Of a stretch of 64,000 nucleotides of DNA, positions 9,120 through 18,262 are shown one piece after another. Each line of letters opens with the position of its first letter. The first letter of the stretch is position 1. The DNA lies in the NCBI RefSeq assembly GCF_036346855.1, contig NZ_CP107841.1:3042001-3106000 (forward strand), given 5' to 3'. The notes below the pieces were generated by a model. That model was not told the DNA's origin. It searched no databases and worked only from the letters and a program-made list of their open reading frames with translations. The DNA comes from Streptomyces europaeiscabiei. Its GTDB lineage: Bacteria; Actinomycetota; Actinomycetes; Streptomycetales; Streptomycetaceae. A program made the position numbers and the translations under genes.

Positions 9120-12100
9120 GTGCCCCCTGTCGCTCCCCTCTTCCCCATAGCCAGAAGACACCGAAGAGCCAGCAGAGCCAGAACTCCCCGTACTCTCCTG
9201 CTGGTGGTGCTCACCGCCTGGTTCGCCCTCGTCGGTGGCCTGACCGGACAGCTGCCCCTGGCGAGCGCCGCTCAGGACGCTCCCACAGCCCTGACCGCGA
9301 ACAGCCTGACCACGCCCGTCGACGTGGCCCCCGGCTCCACCCCACTGCTCGGCTGGCAGGTCGGCGGCGAGCGGCAGACCGCCTACCGGATCCAGGTCGC
9401 CACGACCTCCTCGGCCCTGACCGGAACCCCTGACATATGGGACTCGGGCCAGGTCACCTCCACCGCCAACAGCAACGTCTCCTACGACGGCCCGGACCTG
9501 ACCGCCTCCTCCCGCTACTACTGGCGCATCCGCACGTGGGACTCCTCGGGCGCGGCCTCCCCCTGGTCGGCAGCCGCCTCCTTCGGCACGGGGCCGGGCA
9601 CCACCTGGTCCGGGGCCACCCCGGTCTGGAGCGGCGCCCCGACCGCGTGGACCGACTACACGTTCCGGGGCAGCTTCGTCATCAACGCCAAATACGCCAG
9701 TGTCACCTTCCGCGCACAGAACACCAGCAACTACTACCTGTGGCAGTTCAAGGGCAACGGCGAGAACACCATCGCCCCCCAGGTCCAGAAGAACGGCACC
9801 TTCACCGCCCTCAAGACCGCCCAGGCCCTCCCCTTCGCCCTCACCACCGGCTCCACCTACGACTTCAAGATCGTCGCCTCCGGCTCGACCTTCACCACCT
9901 CCCTGAAGGCGCACTCCGACAGCACCTGGACCCAGGTCGACACCACCACCGACACCACGTTCAACTCGGGCGGCATCGGCTTCCGCACGGGACTGACCGA
10001 GCAGGCCACCTTCGACGACATCACCGTGACCGACAGCGGTGACCAGTCCCTCTACAGCAACGACTTCAACGACTCCGACAACGCCGACTTCACCTGCGGC
10101 ACCATCCTGAGCAACGCGCTGTTCGTCGACAAGGCGAAGAACTGCGGCACCGGGTTCCCGACCGCCTGGACGAACTACACGTTCCAGGGCAGCTTCGTCA
10201 TCAACGCCAAATACGCCGGCGTCACCTTCCGCGCACAGAACACCAGCAACTACTACCTGTGGCAGTTCAAGGGCAACGGCGAGAACACCATCGCCCCCCA
10301 GGTCCAGAAGAACGGCACCTTCACCGCCCTCAAGACCGCCCAGGCCCTCCCCTTCGCCCTCACCACCGGCTCCACCTACGACTTCAAGATCGTCGCCTCC
10401 GGCTCGACCTTCACCACCTCCCTGAAGGCGCACTCCGACAGCACCTGGACCCAGGTCGACACCACCACCGACACCACCTTCTCCGCCGGCGGCATCGGCT
10501 TCCGCACCGGCAGCACCGAGCAGGCCACCTTCGACGACATCACCGTCACCGACCCCAACAACCGGTCCCTGTACGGCAACGACTTCAGCGACGCCTCGAA
10601 CGCCGACTTCACCTGCGGCGCCATCACCGGTGGCGCCCTGTCCGTCGGCACGAGCAAGAACTGCGGCACCGGACTGCTGACGGTTCCGAGCTGGACCTTC
10701 CTCCGCGGCGCCACCAAGCTGGCCGCCGGCAAGAGCGTCGCCTGGGCCCACCTGTACGCCACGGGCGCCTCCACCACCCCGGCACGGCAGTATGTCTACA
10801 AGCTGTGGGTCAACGGCAGCTTCGTCGGCGTCGGCCCGACCCGCCCGGTCGGATCCGAGGCCCGCTACGACGGCTACGACGTCACGTCCCTGCTGAACGC
10901 GGGCGCCACCAACACCATCGGCGCGCTCGCCTACACCACCAGCAGCCAGCGCTTCCTCGCCAAACTGGTGGTCCGGTACACCGACGGCACCACCAAGACC
11001 TTCGGCACAGGCTCCAACTGGAAGGCCCTCGACGGCACCAGCGTCCTGCCGAACGTCGGCTCCATCGGCACCGGGTACTACACAGCGCCCAAGGAGAACT
11101 TCGACGCCCGCCGCTACCCGTTCGGCTTCGCCACGGCCGGCTTCGACGCCTCCGCCTGGCCCTCGGCGGTCACCAAGAGCGCCTTCACCGACCTCCAGCC
11201 GACGCCGACCGCGAAGGTCCGGCAGACGTTCAAGACACCCGTCTCGGTCACCGAGTACTCCTCCGGCAACTACTTCATCGACTACGGCCGCACCTGGATC
11301 GGTGGTCTGTCCCTGAACCTGACCGGCACCTCCGGGCAGGTGGTTGACATCCGCTACGGCGAGGTCACCTCCGGCACCAACACGGTCAAGTACCAGACGT
11401 CGGGCGGCAACACCTACCAGGACAAGTGGGTCCTGAAGTCCGGTAGCCAGCAACTGGAAACCTGGGGCCCGCGCGTCTTCCGGTACGTCCAGGTCATCGG
11501 CGCCCCCACCGGGCTGACCGAGGCCGACTTCAAGGCCGAGGCGTACGTCTACCCGTTCGACGAGTCGGCAGGCGTCTTCGACTCCTCCGACACCTCGCTC
11601 AACAAGGTCTGGGCGCTGTCCCGCAACACCATCGAGGCGACCAACCTGAACCTGTACGTCGACTCGTGGGAGCGCGAGCGCGACATCTACGAGGCCGACA
11701 CCTACCTCCAGCTCATGGGTCACCTCTACACCGGCGGCGACGCGACACTGGGCGACTACTCGCTGAACTTCCTGAAGTCCAACCGCACCTGGCCCACCGA
11801 GTGGCCCATGTACGTCATCCTGGCCATGCACGACAGCTACGAGACGACCGGCAACACCGCCCCCCTGTCAGCCGCGTACACCGCGCTGCAGGGCAAGCTG
11901 CCGGACGAGTGGTTCGAGTCCTCGACCGGTCTGATCCACAAGACGACCGGTAGCTCGGGTGCCAGCAGCTGCAACGACTGCGACATCGTCGACTGGCCCA
12001 CCTCCGAGCGCGACGGCTACGTCTTCACCTCCTACAACACCGTCATCAACGCCATCGCCTACCGCTCCTACGAGGACATGGCCGACATCGCCACCGCGCT

Positions 12101-12923
12101 GGGCAAGAGCTCGGACGCCGCCACCTACACGGCCAAGGCCGACGCCATCAAGGACGCGGTCAACGAGCGGATGTGGGACTCCACCAAGGGTGCCTACCGC
12201 GACGGGCTGAAGAACGACGGCACGGTGATCGACCACTACGCCGTCCAGGCCAGCGCCTTCGCCACCGCGCTCGGCATAGCCGACTCCTCGCAGGCCTCGC
12301 AGGTGGCCTCCTACCTGGGCACCCGCGGCATGGCGTGCAGCGTGTACTGCGCCCCGTTCGTCATCCAGTCCCTGTACGAGGGCAACCGGCCCGACCTCGC
12401 CCACACCATGCTGACGTCGACCGGAACCCGCAGCTGGATGAACATGATCAACGACGGGGCGGGCGCCACCATGGAGGCCTGGGACCTGTCGCTGAAGTCC
12501 AACACCACCTACTCCCACCCGTGGGCGGCCTCTCCCGCCTTCACCATCCCCCAGAGCATGTTCGGTATCCAGCCCAACACCCCCGGCTACCGAACCTTCC
12601 AGGTCAAGCCCCAGCCGACCTCGGTCACCTGGGCCAACGTCACGGTTCCCACCGCACACGGCACCATCGGCGCCGCGTACGACACCACCAGCGGCGGACG
12701 CGTCGACATCGGCGTGAGCGTCCCGGCCAACACGACCGCCTCGGTGTACCTGCCCGGCGGAACGGCGAGCACGACCAGCGTCTTCATGAACGGCGACAGC
12801 GTCTCCGCCACCTACGACAACGGCTTCATGCGCGTCGACGACGTCGAGCCGGGCTGCCACGTCGTCACCACGACCTCCGACAGCACTCCGTACACCAACA
12901 CCAAACTGACCGGCATCTGCTGA
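9120..12923 (+). CDS. Secreted GH78-type alpha-L-rhamnosidase with duplicated beta-sandwich module
   Basis: 1267 residues. I chose the GTG at 9120 because AAGGA lies 8 bases upstream and a basic-then-hydrophobic signal peptide follows (RTLLLVVLTAWFALVGG, cleavage near ASAAQD). Residues about 57-160 match the GH78 N-terminal fibronectin-like domain (LLGWQV, RYYWRIRTWDSSG). Next come two nearly identical modules of 173 residues (about 175-347 and 348-520), which look like a LamG-type beta-sandwich. The rhamnosidase beta domains and (alpha/alpha)6 barrel follow. In place of the usual DCPTRER-GWTGD the catalytic segment reads DSWERERDIYEAD (848-860), so the family is certain but the subfamily is divergent. 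A strong hairpin follows the stop. Confidence 0.87.
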   Translation: MPPVAPLFPIARRHRRASRARTPRTLLLVVLTAWFALVGGLTGQLPLASAAQDAPTALTANSLTTPVDVAPGSTPLLGWQVGGERQTAYRIQVATTSSALTGTPDIWDSGQVTSTANSNVSYDGPDLTASSRYYWRIRTWDSSGAASPWSAAASFGTGPGTTWSGATPVWSGAPTAWTDYTFRGSFVINAKYASVTFRAQNTSNYYLWQFKGNGENTIAPQVQKNGTFTALKTAQALPFALTTGSTYDFKIVASGSTFTTSLKAHSDSTWTQVDTTTDTTFNSGGIGFRTGLTEQATFDDITVTDSGDQSLYSNDFNDSDNADFTCGTILSNALFVDKAKNCGTGFPTAWTNYTFQGSFVINAKYAGVTFRAQNTSNYYLWQFKGNGENTIAPQVQKNGTFTALKTAQALPFALTTGSTYDFKIVASGSTFTTSLKAHSDSTWTQVDTTTDTTFSAGGIGFRTGSTEQATFDDITVTDPNNRSLYGNDFSDASNADFTCGAITGGALSVGTSKNCGTGLLTVPSWTFLRGATKLAAGKSVAWAHLYATGASTTPARQYVYKLWVNGSFVGVGPTRPVGSEARYDGYDVTSLLNAGATNTIGALAYTTSSQRFLAKLVVRYTDGTTKTFGTGSNWKALDGTSVLPNVGSIGTGYYTAPKENFDARRYPFGFATAGFDASAWPSAVTKSAFTDLQPTPTAKVRQTFKTPVSVTEYSSGNYFIDYGRTWIGGLSLNLTGTSGQVVDIRYGEVTSGTNTVKYQTSGGNTYQDKWVLKSGSQQLETWGPRVFRYVQVIGAPTGLTEADFKAEAYVYPFDESAGVFDSSDTSLNKVWALSRNTIEATNLNLYVDSWERERDIYEADTYLQLMGHLYTGGDATLGDYSLNFLKSNRTWPTEWPMYVILAMHDSYETTGNTAPLSAAYTALQGKLPDEWFESSTGLIHKTTGSSGASSCNDCDIVDWPTSERDGYVFTSYNTVINAIAYRSYEDMADIATALGKSSDAATYTAKADAIKDAVNERMWDSTKGAYRDGLKNDGTVIDHYAVQASAFATALGIADSSQASQVASYLGTRGMACSVYCAPFVIQSLYEGNRPDLAHTMLTSTGTRSWMNMINDGAGATMEAWDLSLKSNTTYSHPWAASPAFTIPQSMFGIQPNTPGYRTFQVKPQPTSVTWANVTVPTAHGTIGAAYDTTSGGRVDIGVSVPANTTASVYLPGGTASTTSVFMNGDSVSATYDNGFMRVDDVEPGCHVVTTTSDSTPYTNTKLTGIC
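9640..10677 (+). repeat. Tandem 519-bp duplication inside the rhamnosidase gene
   Basis: The two copies (about 9640-10158 and 10159-10677) are offset by exactly 519 bp, or 173 codons. They share an uninterrupted identical run of roughly 258 nt beginning at about 9701 and 10220. Synonymous sites are conserved there, so the duplication is recent or maintained by gene conversion. Confidence 0.9.
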
Positions 12924-12942
12924 GCACCGGCCTTCCCTGACT

Positions 12943-12971
12943 GGGGCGCCTCGGGTTCTCCGGGGCGCCCC
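12943..12971 (+). terminator. Hairpin after the rhamnosidase
   Basis: GGGGCGCC (12943-12950) pairs with GGCGCCCC (12964-12971) across a 13-nt loop, 20 bp after the stop codon. Confidence 0.7.
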
Positions 12972-13020
12972 GGTGTCATGCCAGGGTCCTGCTGTCCGGC
13001 CGGCGGGAGAGGGAAGCGTG

Positions 13021-13731
13021 GCCGCCACCGGCTCGGACCGATTCAGCGCCGAGAGGATCGTGGTGACCGGACAGGAATTCGTCATCCAACTGGTCGGGCC
13101 GTACGGCGACCTGAACGTCCTCCATCCGTGCTGCGAGGGCAACGGCCGTACCCAGCGGGCGTTCCTGGAACAGCTCAGCACCGGCGCCGGATACGCCCTG
13201 GGCTGGTCGGGCATGGACCCTCAACGCAACGAGGCCGCCTCGGACGAGTCGGCGACCTACTTCAACGTCAACGGCCGCAAGATCACCGCCGACTTCAACA
13301 CGTACAGCCACGGCCAGACCAAGCAGAACTACCTCGTTCTACTCGCCCACCTGGAGGACCTGGAGCGCGCCCCTCCCCCGGAGGGCTACCAGGCCCCCTT
13401 CTACAAGGCCGGCCGAGCGGCCGAGATGAGGGCCGCGCACGTCACCGTAGCCGAGCGTGCGCCACTTCTCCGTACCCTCGCCTGGGTTCGGATACATGGT
13501 GAGGTTGCTGTGACTGGAGCCTTCGACATGGTCCAGACCGAAGACGCGCCCGGCCGGCCCGCAGGAACGCGGCCCACTCCTACACCCCGACTCCCGGGAA
13601 ACCTCAGTCGAAGCACCCGGTCTTCGCCCCGTCCGTCTCGGAGCCGACCTCGATGTGGAATCCGGAGCCCGAGTCGAACTCCGGCCCGGCGTCGTAGTCG
13701 TACTCGATCTCCAGTTGGCGGGCGGTCGTGA
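13021..13731 (+). pseudogene. Fic-domain fragment fused to unrelated open frame
   Basis: Residues encoded by about 13069-13249 align closely with the intact Fic protein at 60147-60716 (EFVIQLVGPYGDLNVLHP...GNGRTQRAFLEQLSTGAGYAL versus EFIIQLATLYGDLNVLHP...). The Fic catalytic motif HPFREGNGR has become HPCCEGNGR here, and everything N-terminal of it is missing. After DPQRNEAAS the reading frame continues into unrelated sequence of unknown origin (YFNVNGRKITADFNTYSHGQ) that loses coding character past about 13500. A GTG with GGGAGAGGGAAGC upstream exists at 13021, so expression cannot be excluded. A functional AMP-transferase is unlikely. Confidence 0.7.
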
Positions 13732-14173
13732 ACTGCACGGTCAGCGTCAGAGCGTCGCCGTCCCCGCCCTTGGTGAAGCACAGTCCGGCTTCCGTGTCGG
13801 CGACGTCCGGGTCCGTGGGGTCGGACTGCACGTGCCAGCCGCCCGCCTCGGCGGTGGTGCGGTAGAAGTCGACGACCTTCTGCCGGGAACCGGGGAAGGC
13901 GTAGGTGCGCTCGGCGTACAACCAGGCATCACCGCTGTCGTCGAGGCATTCCGCGTCCACCGAGGCGAAGTCCTTCGGGACGGTCGCACCGGGAGGGACG
14001 GAGATCAATATGGGTTGCTCGCTCAGTTCCTTCACCCGTGCCTTGGTCCCCTCGCAGGTGTTGAACGGGGACGGAGAGGAGCAGCCGGTCAGGCCGACGG
14101 CCATGAGGGCGGTGGCCAGCAGCAGTGCGGTCGAACGGGCTGGACACATCGGCGAACGCAGCGGCAGCGGCAT
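13604..14173 (-). CDS. Putative membrane-anchored lipoprotein
   Basis: 189 residues. The ATG at 14173 has GGAG seven bases upstream. A hydrophobic signal segment ends in the lipobox LTGC (ALLLATALMAVGLTGCSSPSP), so lipidation and anchoring on the outer face of the membrane are predicted. The mature part is acidic and Cys-poor, with paired beta segments (LTLTVQFTTARQLEIEYDYD). I do not recognise a family. It lies between the Fic fragment and the RHS remnant and is transcribed leftward. Confidence 0.7.
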   Translation of the reverse strand: MPLPLRSPMCPARSTALLLATALMAVGLTGCSSPSPFNTCEGTKARVKELSEQPILISVPPGATVPKDFASVDAECLDDSGDAWLYAERTYAFPGSRQKVVDFYRTTAEAGGWHVQSDPTDPDVADTEAGLCFTKGGDGDALTLTVQFTTARQLEIEYDYDAGPEFDSGSGFHIEVGSETDGAKTGCFD

Positions 14174-14401
14174 GAGGGTCTCCAGGAGGGGCGTGGGTGC
14201 GGCTCGAAGGGCTGGTGTGGGGGTGGGGCAGCCGGTCCGGAGGGAAATCGAGACTAGCTCGGGCCGGACGATGCTGGGGAGGCGGCGGACGCCGGAGGTG
14301 GTGCGCGAGTGCCGGAACACGCTCCCGAAGGGGCCTGCTCCGGCACCCGTTGGCCAGGTCAGCGGGTCAGGGGACGCAAGGGTCACATGACCGCCATGGG
14401 A

Positions 14402-15215
14402 TCACCTCGCCAGGAATCCCCGGTTGTAGAGCCAGTTCCCGACGGTGTGCAGGGCGGCCGTAGCTGTTGTAGTAGACCATCTGCCTGCGGTTCCAGCTGC
14501 TGCCGACGAAGGCGCGTGCCTGCCGGTTGTTTGTACTGGTCCTTGCGGGACTCGGGGCTGCGGTCTCCGTACTCGTGGGCGTCGCCCAGCCGCTTGGCGG
14601 CAGCCGCACCGAAGAAAGAAGGTCAGCGCTGCCTGCCAAATGCAGTGACGGACGGCATTGTTGCGTGACTTGCTGGTGCCGATGTTCCACAGCGGGATGC
14701 CCGACAGGTACGACGCGAAGACACACCCGCTGTACCCCAGGCTCCAGCATGCCCTGGCCTCCACACGTTTCTTCTTCGCCGAGCGACCGTCCAGGTCGAA
14801 CTGGTTGACCGGATCGGCATTGGGGGAATCGCACGCGTTCGCGCTGCCGCCCTGGACGGGGTCGGCAGACAGGAAACGGCCGGTGGCCGGGTCGTACAGG
14901 CGGGCGCCCACGAGCGACAGCCCGGTGACGGTCTCCGACGAGCACTGATGCGCGCCGAGCCAGTTGCATCGGGTTGCCTGCTGGCCGGGCCGGGCATTGC
15001 CGAACTCGTCGGCGTCCAGAACCGTCGGGGCGACCGCCGTGTCGGCCGGCAGCTGCAGGGCGATGTCACCGTGCAGGTTGGCCAGTTGGAGCAAGGTACC
15101 GCCGGTCTTGGTGGTCGCCGCCAGCTTGCCGTTCGGGCCCGAGCACGTTGCGGGTCACCGCGCCGCTGCTCGTGTTCTCGCCAGCGTTCAAGCCGAGCAA
15201 ACCTGACGAGCGAAC
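14402..15215 (-). pseudogene. Frameshifted RHS-repeat toxin C-terminus
   Basis: The central part has the RHS-associated core signature (GARLYDPATGRFLSADPVQGG ... NADPVNQFDLDGR), which precedes variable toxin tips in polymorphic toxins. The tip matches the NA[V/L]RHCIWQA ... AKRLGDAHE ... NNRQAR family seen in actinobacterial RHS proteins. That pattern is scattered over all three minus-strand frames: the RHCIWQAALTFF, AAAKRLGDAHEYGDRSPESRKDQY, NNRQARAFVGSSWNRRQMVYYNS and LHTVGNWLYNRGFLAR segments need successive frame changes. Another shift near 15135 separates upstream core sequence (ENTSSGAVTRNVLGP from NGKLAATTKTGG). It is truncated at its 5' end and clearly dead. Confidence 0.8.
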
Positions 15216-15344
15216 GCGGCAAAGAGGGCGAGGTTTGCCCGCCTCCTGAAGGACACGATCAACTGGTTCTGATCATTGATCCACAAGCCTTGACGATAGC
15301 TCAGCGCGACGAGACCGTCTGCAGGCTTACCGAAAGCTATAGCG

Positions 15345-18203
15345 TCACTCGTCGTCATCCCCGTCATCGAAATCGAAGGTCAGCTGCCCCCGCAGCTCCC
15401 CGTCTGGCGGAGCCGCGGGCTGGGGCTGCGTCGGATCTACGGAGTCATCGATCTCGTGCGGCAGGGCATAGTCGTCCGCCAACCGCGCGAGGTGCAGGAT
15501 GAGGGGCATGCCCAGGCCATCGCGGGCCTCTCGGTAGTCCTCGCTGAAACGCTGCTGGTGCACGAACGCCGCCCAGGCTTCTGCATCGTCGCCTGGCTGG
15601 AGACAGGCGACCGTGAATTCGAGAAGATCCGGGTTCCAGGCGTTCGCCGTCGGCCGGTGTGCGCTGTTGCCCGACGGGTTGGTGTGCGGCGTCAGCTTCG
15701 CGTCATCGTTGGTGAGCTTCGTCTGGGTACTGGACTTGCCGACCGTGCTGTAGAAGACGCGGCCCGGATCGCCCTGTACGCCGGGCTTCCACAACCCCAT
15801 CGCAAAGCCCCCTCGCTGCTGGCCCTCCAGCTCAGGTTTGAGTTCCTCCCGCTCCGCCCACCACTGCGCCGTTTCGTCCCTGGTGCCATCGGCGACCCGG
15901 ACGACTCGCAATTGCTTGCCGTAGAGTCCGATCCGCTGCGTCGGCCCTCCGTCGAGACCGAGGCGATCCTGCTCCAGTCCGTCGTTCTTCAGCCACATCC
16001 AGCGCTTCCGCAGGTCCTGGGCATGTGCCAGTACGAGCGTCGGGGTGCTGCGCAAGCTCGACAGCGTCTGCTTGATGAAGGCCGCCATGAGCGCCGCCTG
16101 GTCGGCGCTGGTCCTCTTTGCCTCAACGCGTCCGGTCAACGCCTTGAGGAGTTCCGGATACGGAACCCATCCGTGCATGTCCGCCGACCTGCCGAGGACG
16201 CACTTCGCGCCCGGTCGGATGAGAATCGCGATCGGCGTGAACTGCTGCCTGCCCGTGGGCCCGTCGTGGCGGCGCTCCACGAGATGGAAGGCCACCTGGT
16301 TCAGGCCAACGGGGATGAGGTCGCCGAGAGTGTGCTGCGGCAGCAACCGCATACCGGTTTGGCGCATACCGTCTGACCAGGCCGATGCAGCACGCATCCG
16401 CGCGTCCTCCATGGCCTGCTCCTGCTTTTCAGCGTCGGAGTCCAAGGGACGGATGAACTGGGTCACCAGGCTCGCGTCGGCGCAGCCGAGACGGATCGCG
16501 TACTTCGGGTCGCTGCGCCGCCGGGCATGTTGGAAGGCGTCCTGGCCGTCGAGTTCCACGATGGCCAACCGCATGCCCGGAACGGTCGCGCGCAGGCTGT
16601 TCATGGCTTCCGCCACCTGGGTCCGGCGGTCCGCGATGGCCTCGTCGTGCTCCTTGCCCCTGCAGGGCACGCGATCACCACCCAGTGGGCCACCCAGCGA
16701 GCCCAGTCGCCGGGCGTGCAGCCGAACCGTCAGCTCCTCCGACTCCCAGACCCACGTGTCGGCTGCCTCCTCCCGCCGGAGCCCGGCGAGACCCAGTCCA
16801 GCCTCCGCGGCAGCGACGATCTGATCACGCATGATGTCCGACTGATAGAGAACGAGCGTCGTGAGATCCTCACCCTCCAAAGCCTCGGCCAGCCGGGCGC
16901 GGAGCACCTGGGCGTTGTGCGCCGAGAAGAGTTCTCGCTGGTCAAGAATCGCGGCGAGATCCTCGGGCGTCTGCTCCTTCTTGGGAATGGGCGGCAACTT
17001 CTTCAACTGCTTCTTTGGCGGTCGAGCGTACGAGCTGCGCGTGAGTGCCGGAATGGGCACGAACTCCGGGGCGATCGCCTGTTCCGCCCACTCGATGAGC
17101 CTCCGTCGTTCGCTGGGCATCAGGCCCGTGCCGATGGTGTGCTTACCCATGACCGCGTGATGCCCGACGGCGATCCGGATGCCGTCCCGGCCGTGGATCC
17201 AGTGGTCGGCCTCCTTGACCAGCCGGTCCGGAGAGGGCAGCGCGTCAAGAGCGGTGATCTGGGTGAGCATTCCCTCCGGTCCGCCCTGTCGCCACTCGGT
17301 CGTGCCGTTCCTCCAGTCCAGCATGGCGACCGCGAAGCGCTGCGGGGCAGGGCCGTCGAGCACAAGTGAGGCGTCCGGCAGCAGGTAGGCCGACACGCCC
17401 TTGCCATAAGGAATGAACACCTTGCCGCTCACGAATCGACGGACACCGGCACTCAGGTGGACCCGCGGAACGGGCGAGAACGGCACGGTACGTACGGTGA
17501 CCCGGATGGTCGCGGCGTAGTACGCCGGCTTTCCGTCGCCTCCTCCGCGACGCTTGGGCACGTACTCGATGAGCTCGGACATCAGCTCGGCGCCGCCGCT
17601 GCCCGCTCCGCGGGAGCCGCCGAGACCCGCCACTTGGCGGAAGGTGAGTTGCTTCCCGTTGTGCTCGTACGGCGCCAGGCAGGTGATCCTGGCTGCGAGG
17701 ACGTCGGGAAGGAGCCGGTACACGTGGGCTGAGGGGACCGCGGTCTGGCGTGGGGTATCCCGTAGTTCGAGCAGATCAACCATGCCCTGCTGCCAACTGA
17801 GGGCGGACGTGTCCAGATCCCGGAAGCAGTCCATCAGCAGCCCCGTCGTCTCGGGGTCGTCCGGGTTCCTCTGGAGGCTCTTGAGCCAGGTGGCGACGTA
17901 GAGATTGGTCACCGCGATCGGGTACGGACCCGTGCAGTACAACCAGGGGTTCGCCGAGCCGAACCGGGCCGTTGAGTCGACCGTGACGATGTCCGGGGCG
18001 GTGGCGCGCAGCAGCTGGTTGATGCGCTTCGTCGGCACTCGCCGGCGTCGCTCGGCCTGCCGCTCGTCCAACCCGTCGCGGTGCAGGCGCAGGACGGGTT
18101 CCTCCCAGTGCTCGGGGAGGGCGAGCGTGTGCATCGGGACCGTGAACGGTCCCCGAGCCGGGTCAGGCATGTAGGCGGCGGCCCGGAGGCACTGGTATTC
18201 CAC
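15345..18203 (-). CDS. pPIWI-RE family Argonaute/PIWI-like protein
   Basis: 952 residues. The GTG at 18203 is preceded by AAGGAGA. The architecture fits the pPIWI-RE family described by Burroughs, Iyer and Aravind: an N-terminal X-type region, a MID-like middle (about 480-600) and a C-terminal RNase H-fold PIWI domain. The family is named for conserved R and E residues. Candidates here are E862 in DLLEFTV and R885 in HQQRFSED, followed by PLILHLARLADDYAL; this assignment is inferred. Such proteins are proposed to use RNA or DNA guides against invading nucleic acid. It is the last gene of a four-gene leftward operon with the DinG helicase (59-bp gap) and REase, which is the published core gene set. 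Its tail is acidic (FDFDDGDDDE). Confidence 0.82.
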   Translation of the reverse strand: MEYQCLRAAAYMPDPARGPFTVPMHTLALPEHWEEPVLRLHRDGLDERQAERRRRVPTKRINQLLRATAPDIVTVDSTARFGSANPWLYCTGPYPIAVTNLYVATWLKSLQRNPDDPETTGLLMDCFRDLDTSALSWQQGMVDLLELRDTPRQTAVPSAHVYRLLPDVLAARITCLAPYEHNGKQLTFRQVAGLGGSRGAGSGGAELMSELIEYVPKRRGGGDGKPAYYAATIRVTVRTVPFSPVPRVHLSAGVRRFVSGKVFIPYGKGVSAYLLPDASLVLDGPAPQRFAVAMLDWRNGTTEWRQGGPEGMLTQITALDALPSPDRLVKEADHWIHGRDGIRIAVGHHAVMGKHTIGTGLMPSERRRLIEWAEQAIAPEFVPIPALTRSSYARPPKKQLKKLPPIPKKEQTPEDLAAILDQRELFSAHNAQVLRARLAEALEGEDLTTLVLYQSDIMRDQIVAAAEAGLGLAGLRREEAADTWVWESEELTVRLHARRLGSLGGPLGGDRVPCRGKEHDEAIADRRTQVAEAMNSLRATVPGMRLAIVELDGQDAFQHARRRSDPKYAIRLGCADASLVTQFIRPLDSDAEKQEQAMEDARMRAASAWSDGMRQTGMRLLPQHTLGDLIPVGLNQVAFHLVERRHDGPTGRQQFTPIAILIRPGAKCVLGRSADMHGWVPYPELLKALTGRVEAKRTSADQAALMAAFIKQTLSSLRSTPTLVLAHAQDLRKRWMWLKNDGLEQDRLGLDGGPTQRIGLYGKQLRVVRVADGTRDETAQWWAEREELKPELEGQQRGGFAMGLWKPGVQGDPGRVFYSTVGKSSTQTKLTNDDAKLTPHTNPSGNSAHRPTANAWNPDLLEFTVACLQPGDDAEAWAAFVHQQRFSEDYREARDGLGMPLILHLARLADDYALPHEIDDSVDPTQPQPAAPPDGELRGQLTFDFDDGDDDE

Positions 18204-18262
18204 GGTGCTGGTTCTCCTTGGAGGCGAAGAGGTCGTGTGGTCTCGAATGTGCCGACGCGCCG

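Noticed and set aside
13021..13731. Calling an intact Fic toxin here
   Set aside because: The catalytic motif is damaged (HPCC), the N-terminal half is missing and no antitoxin precedes it.
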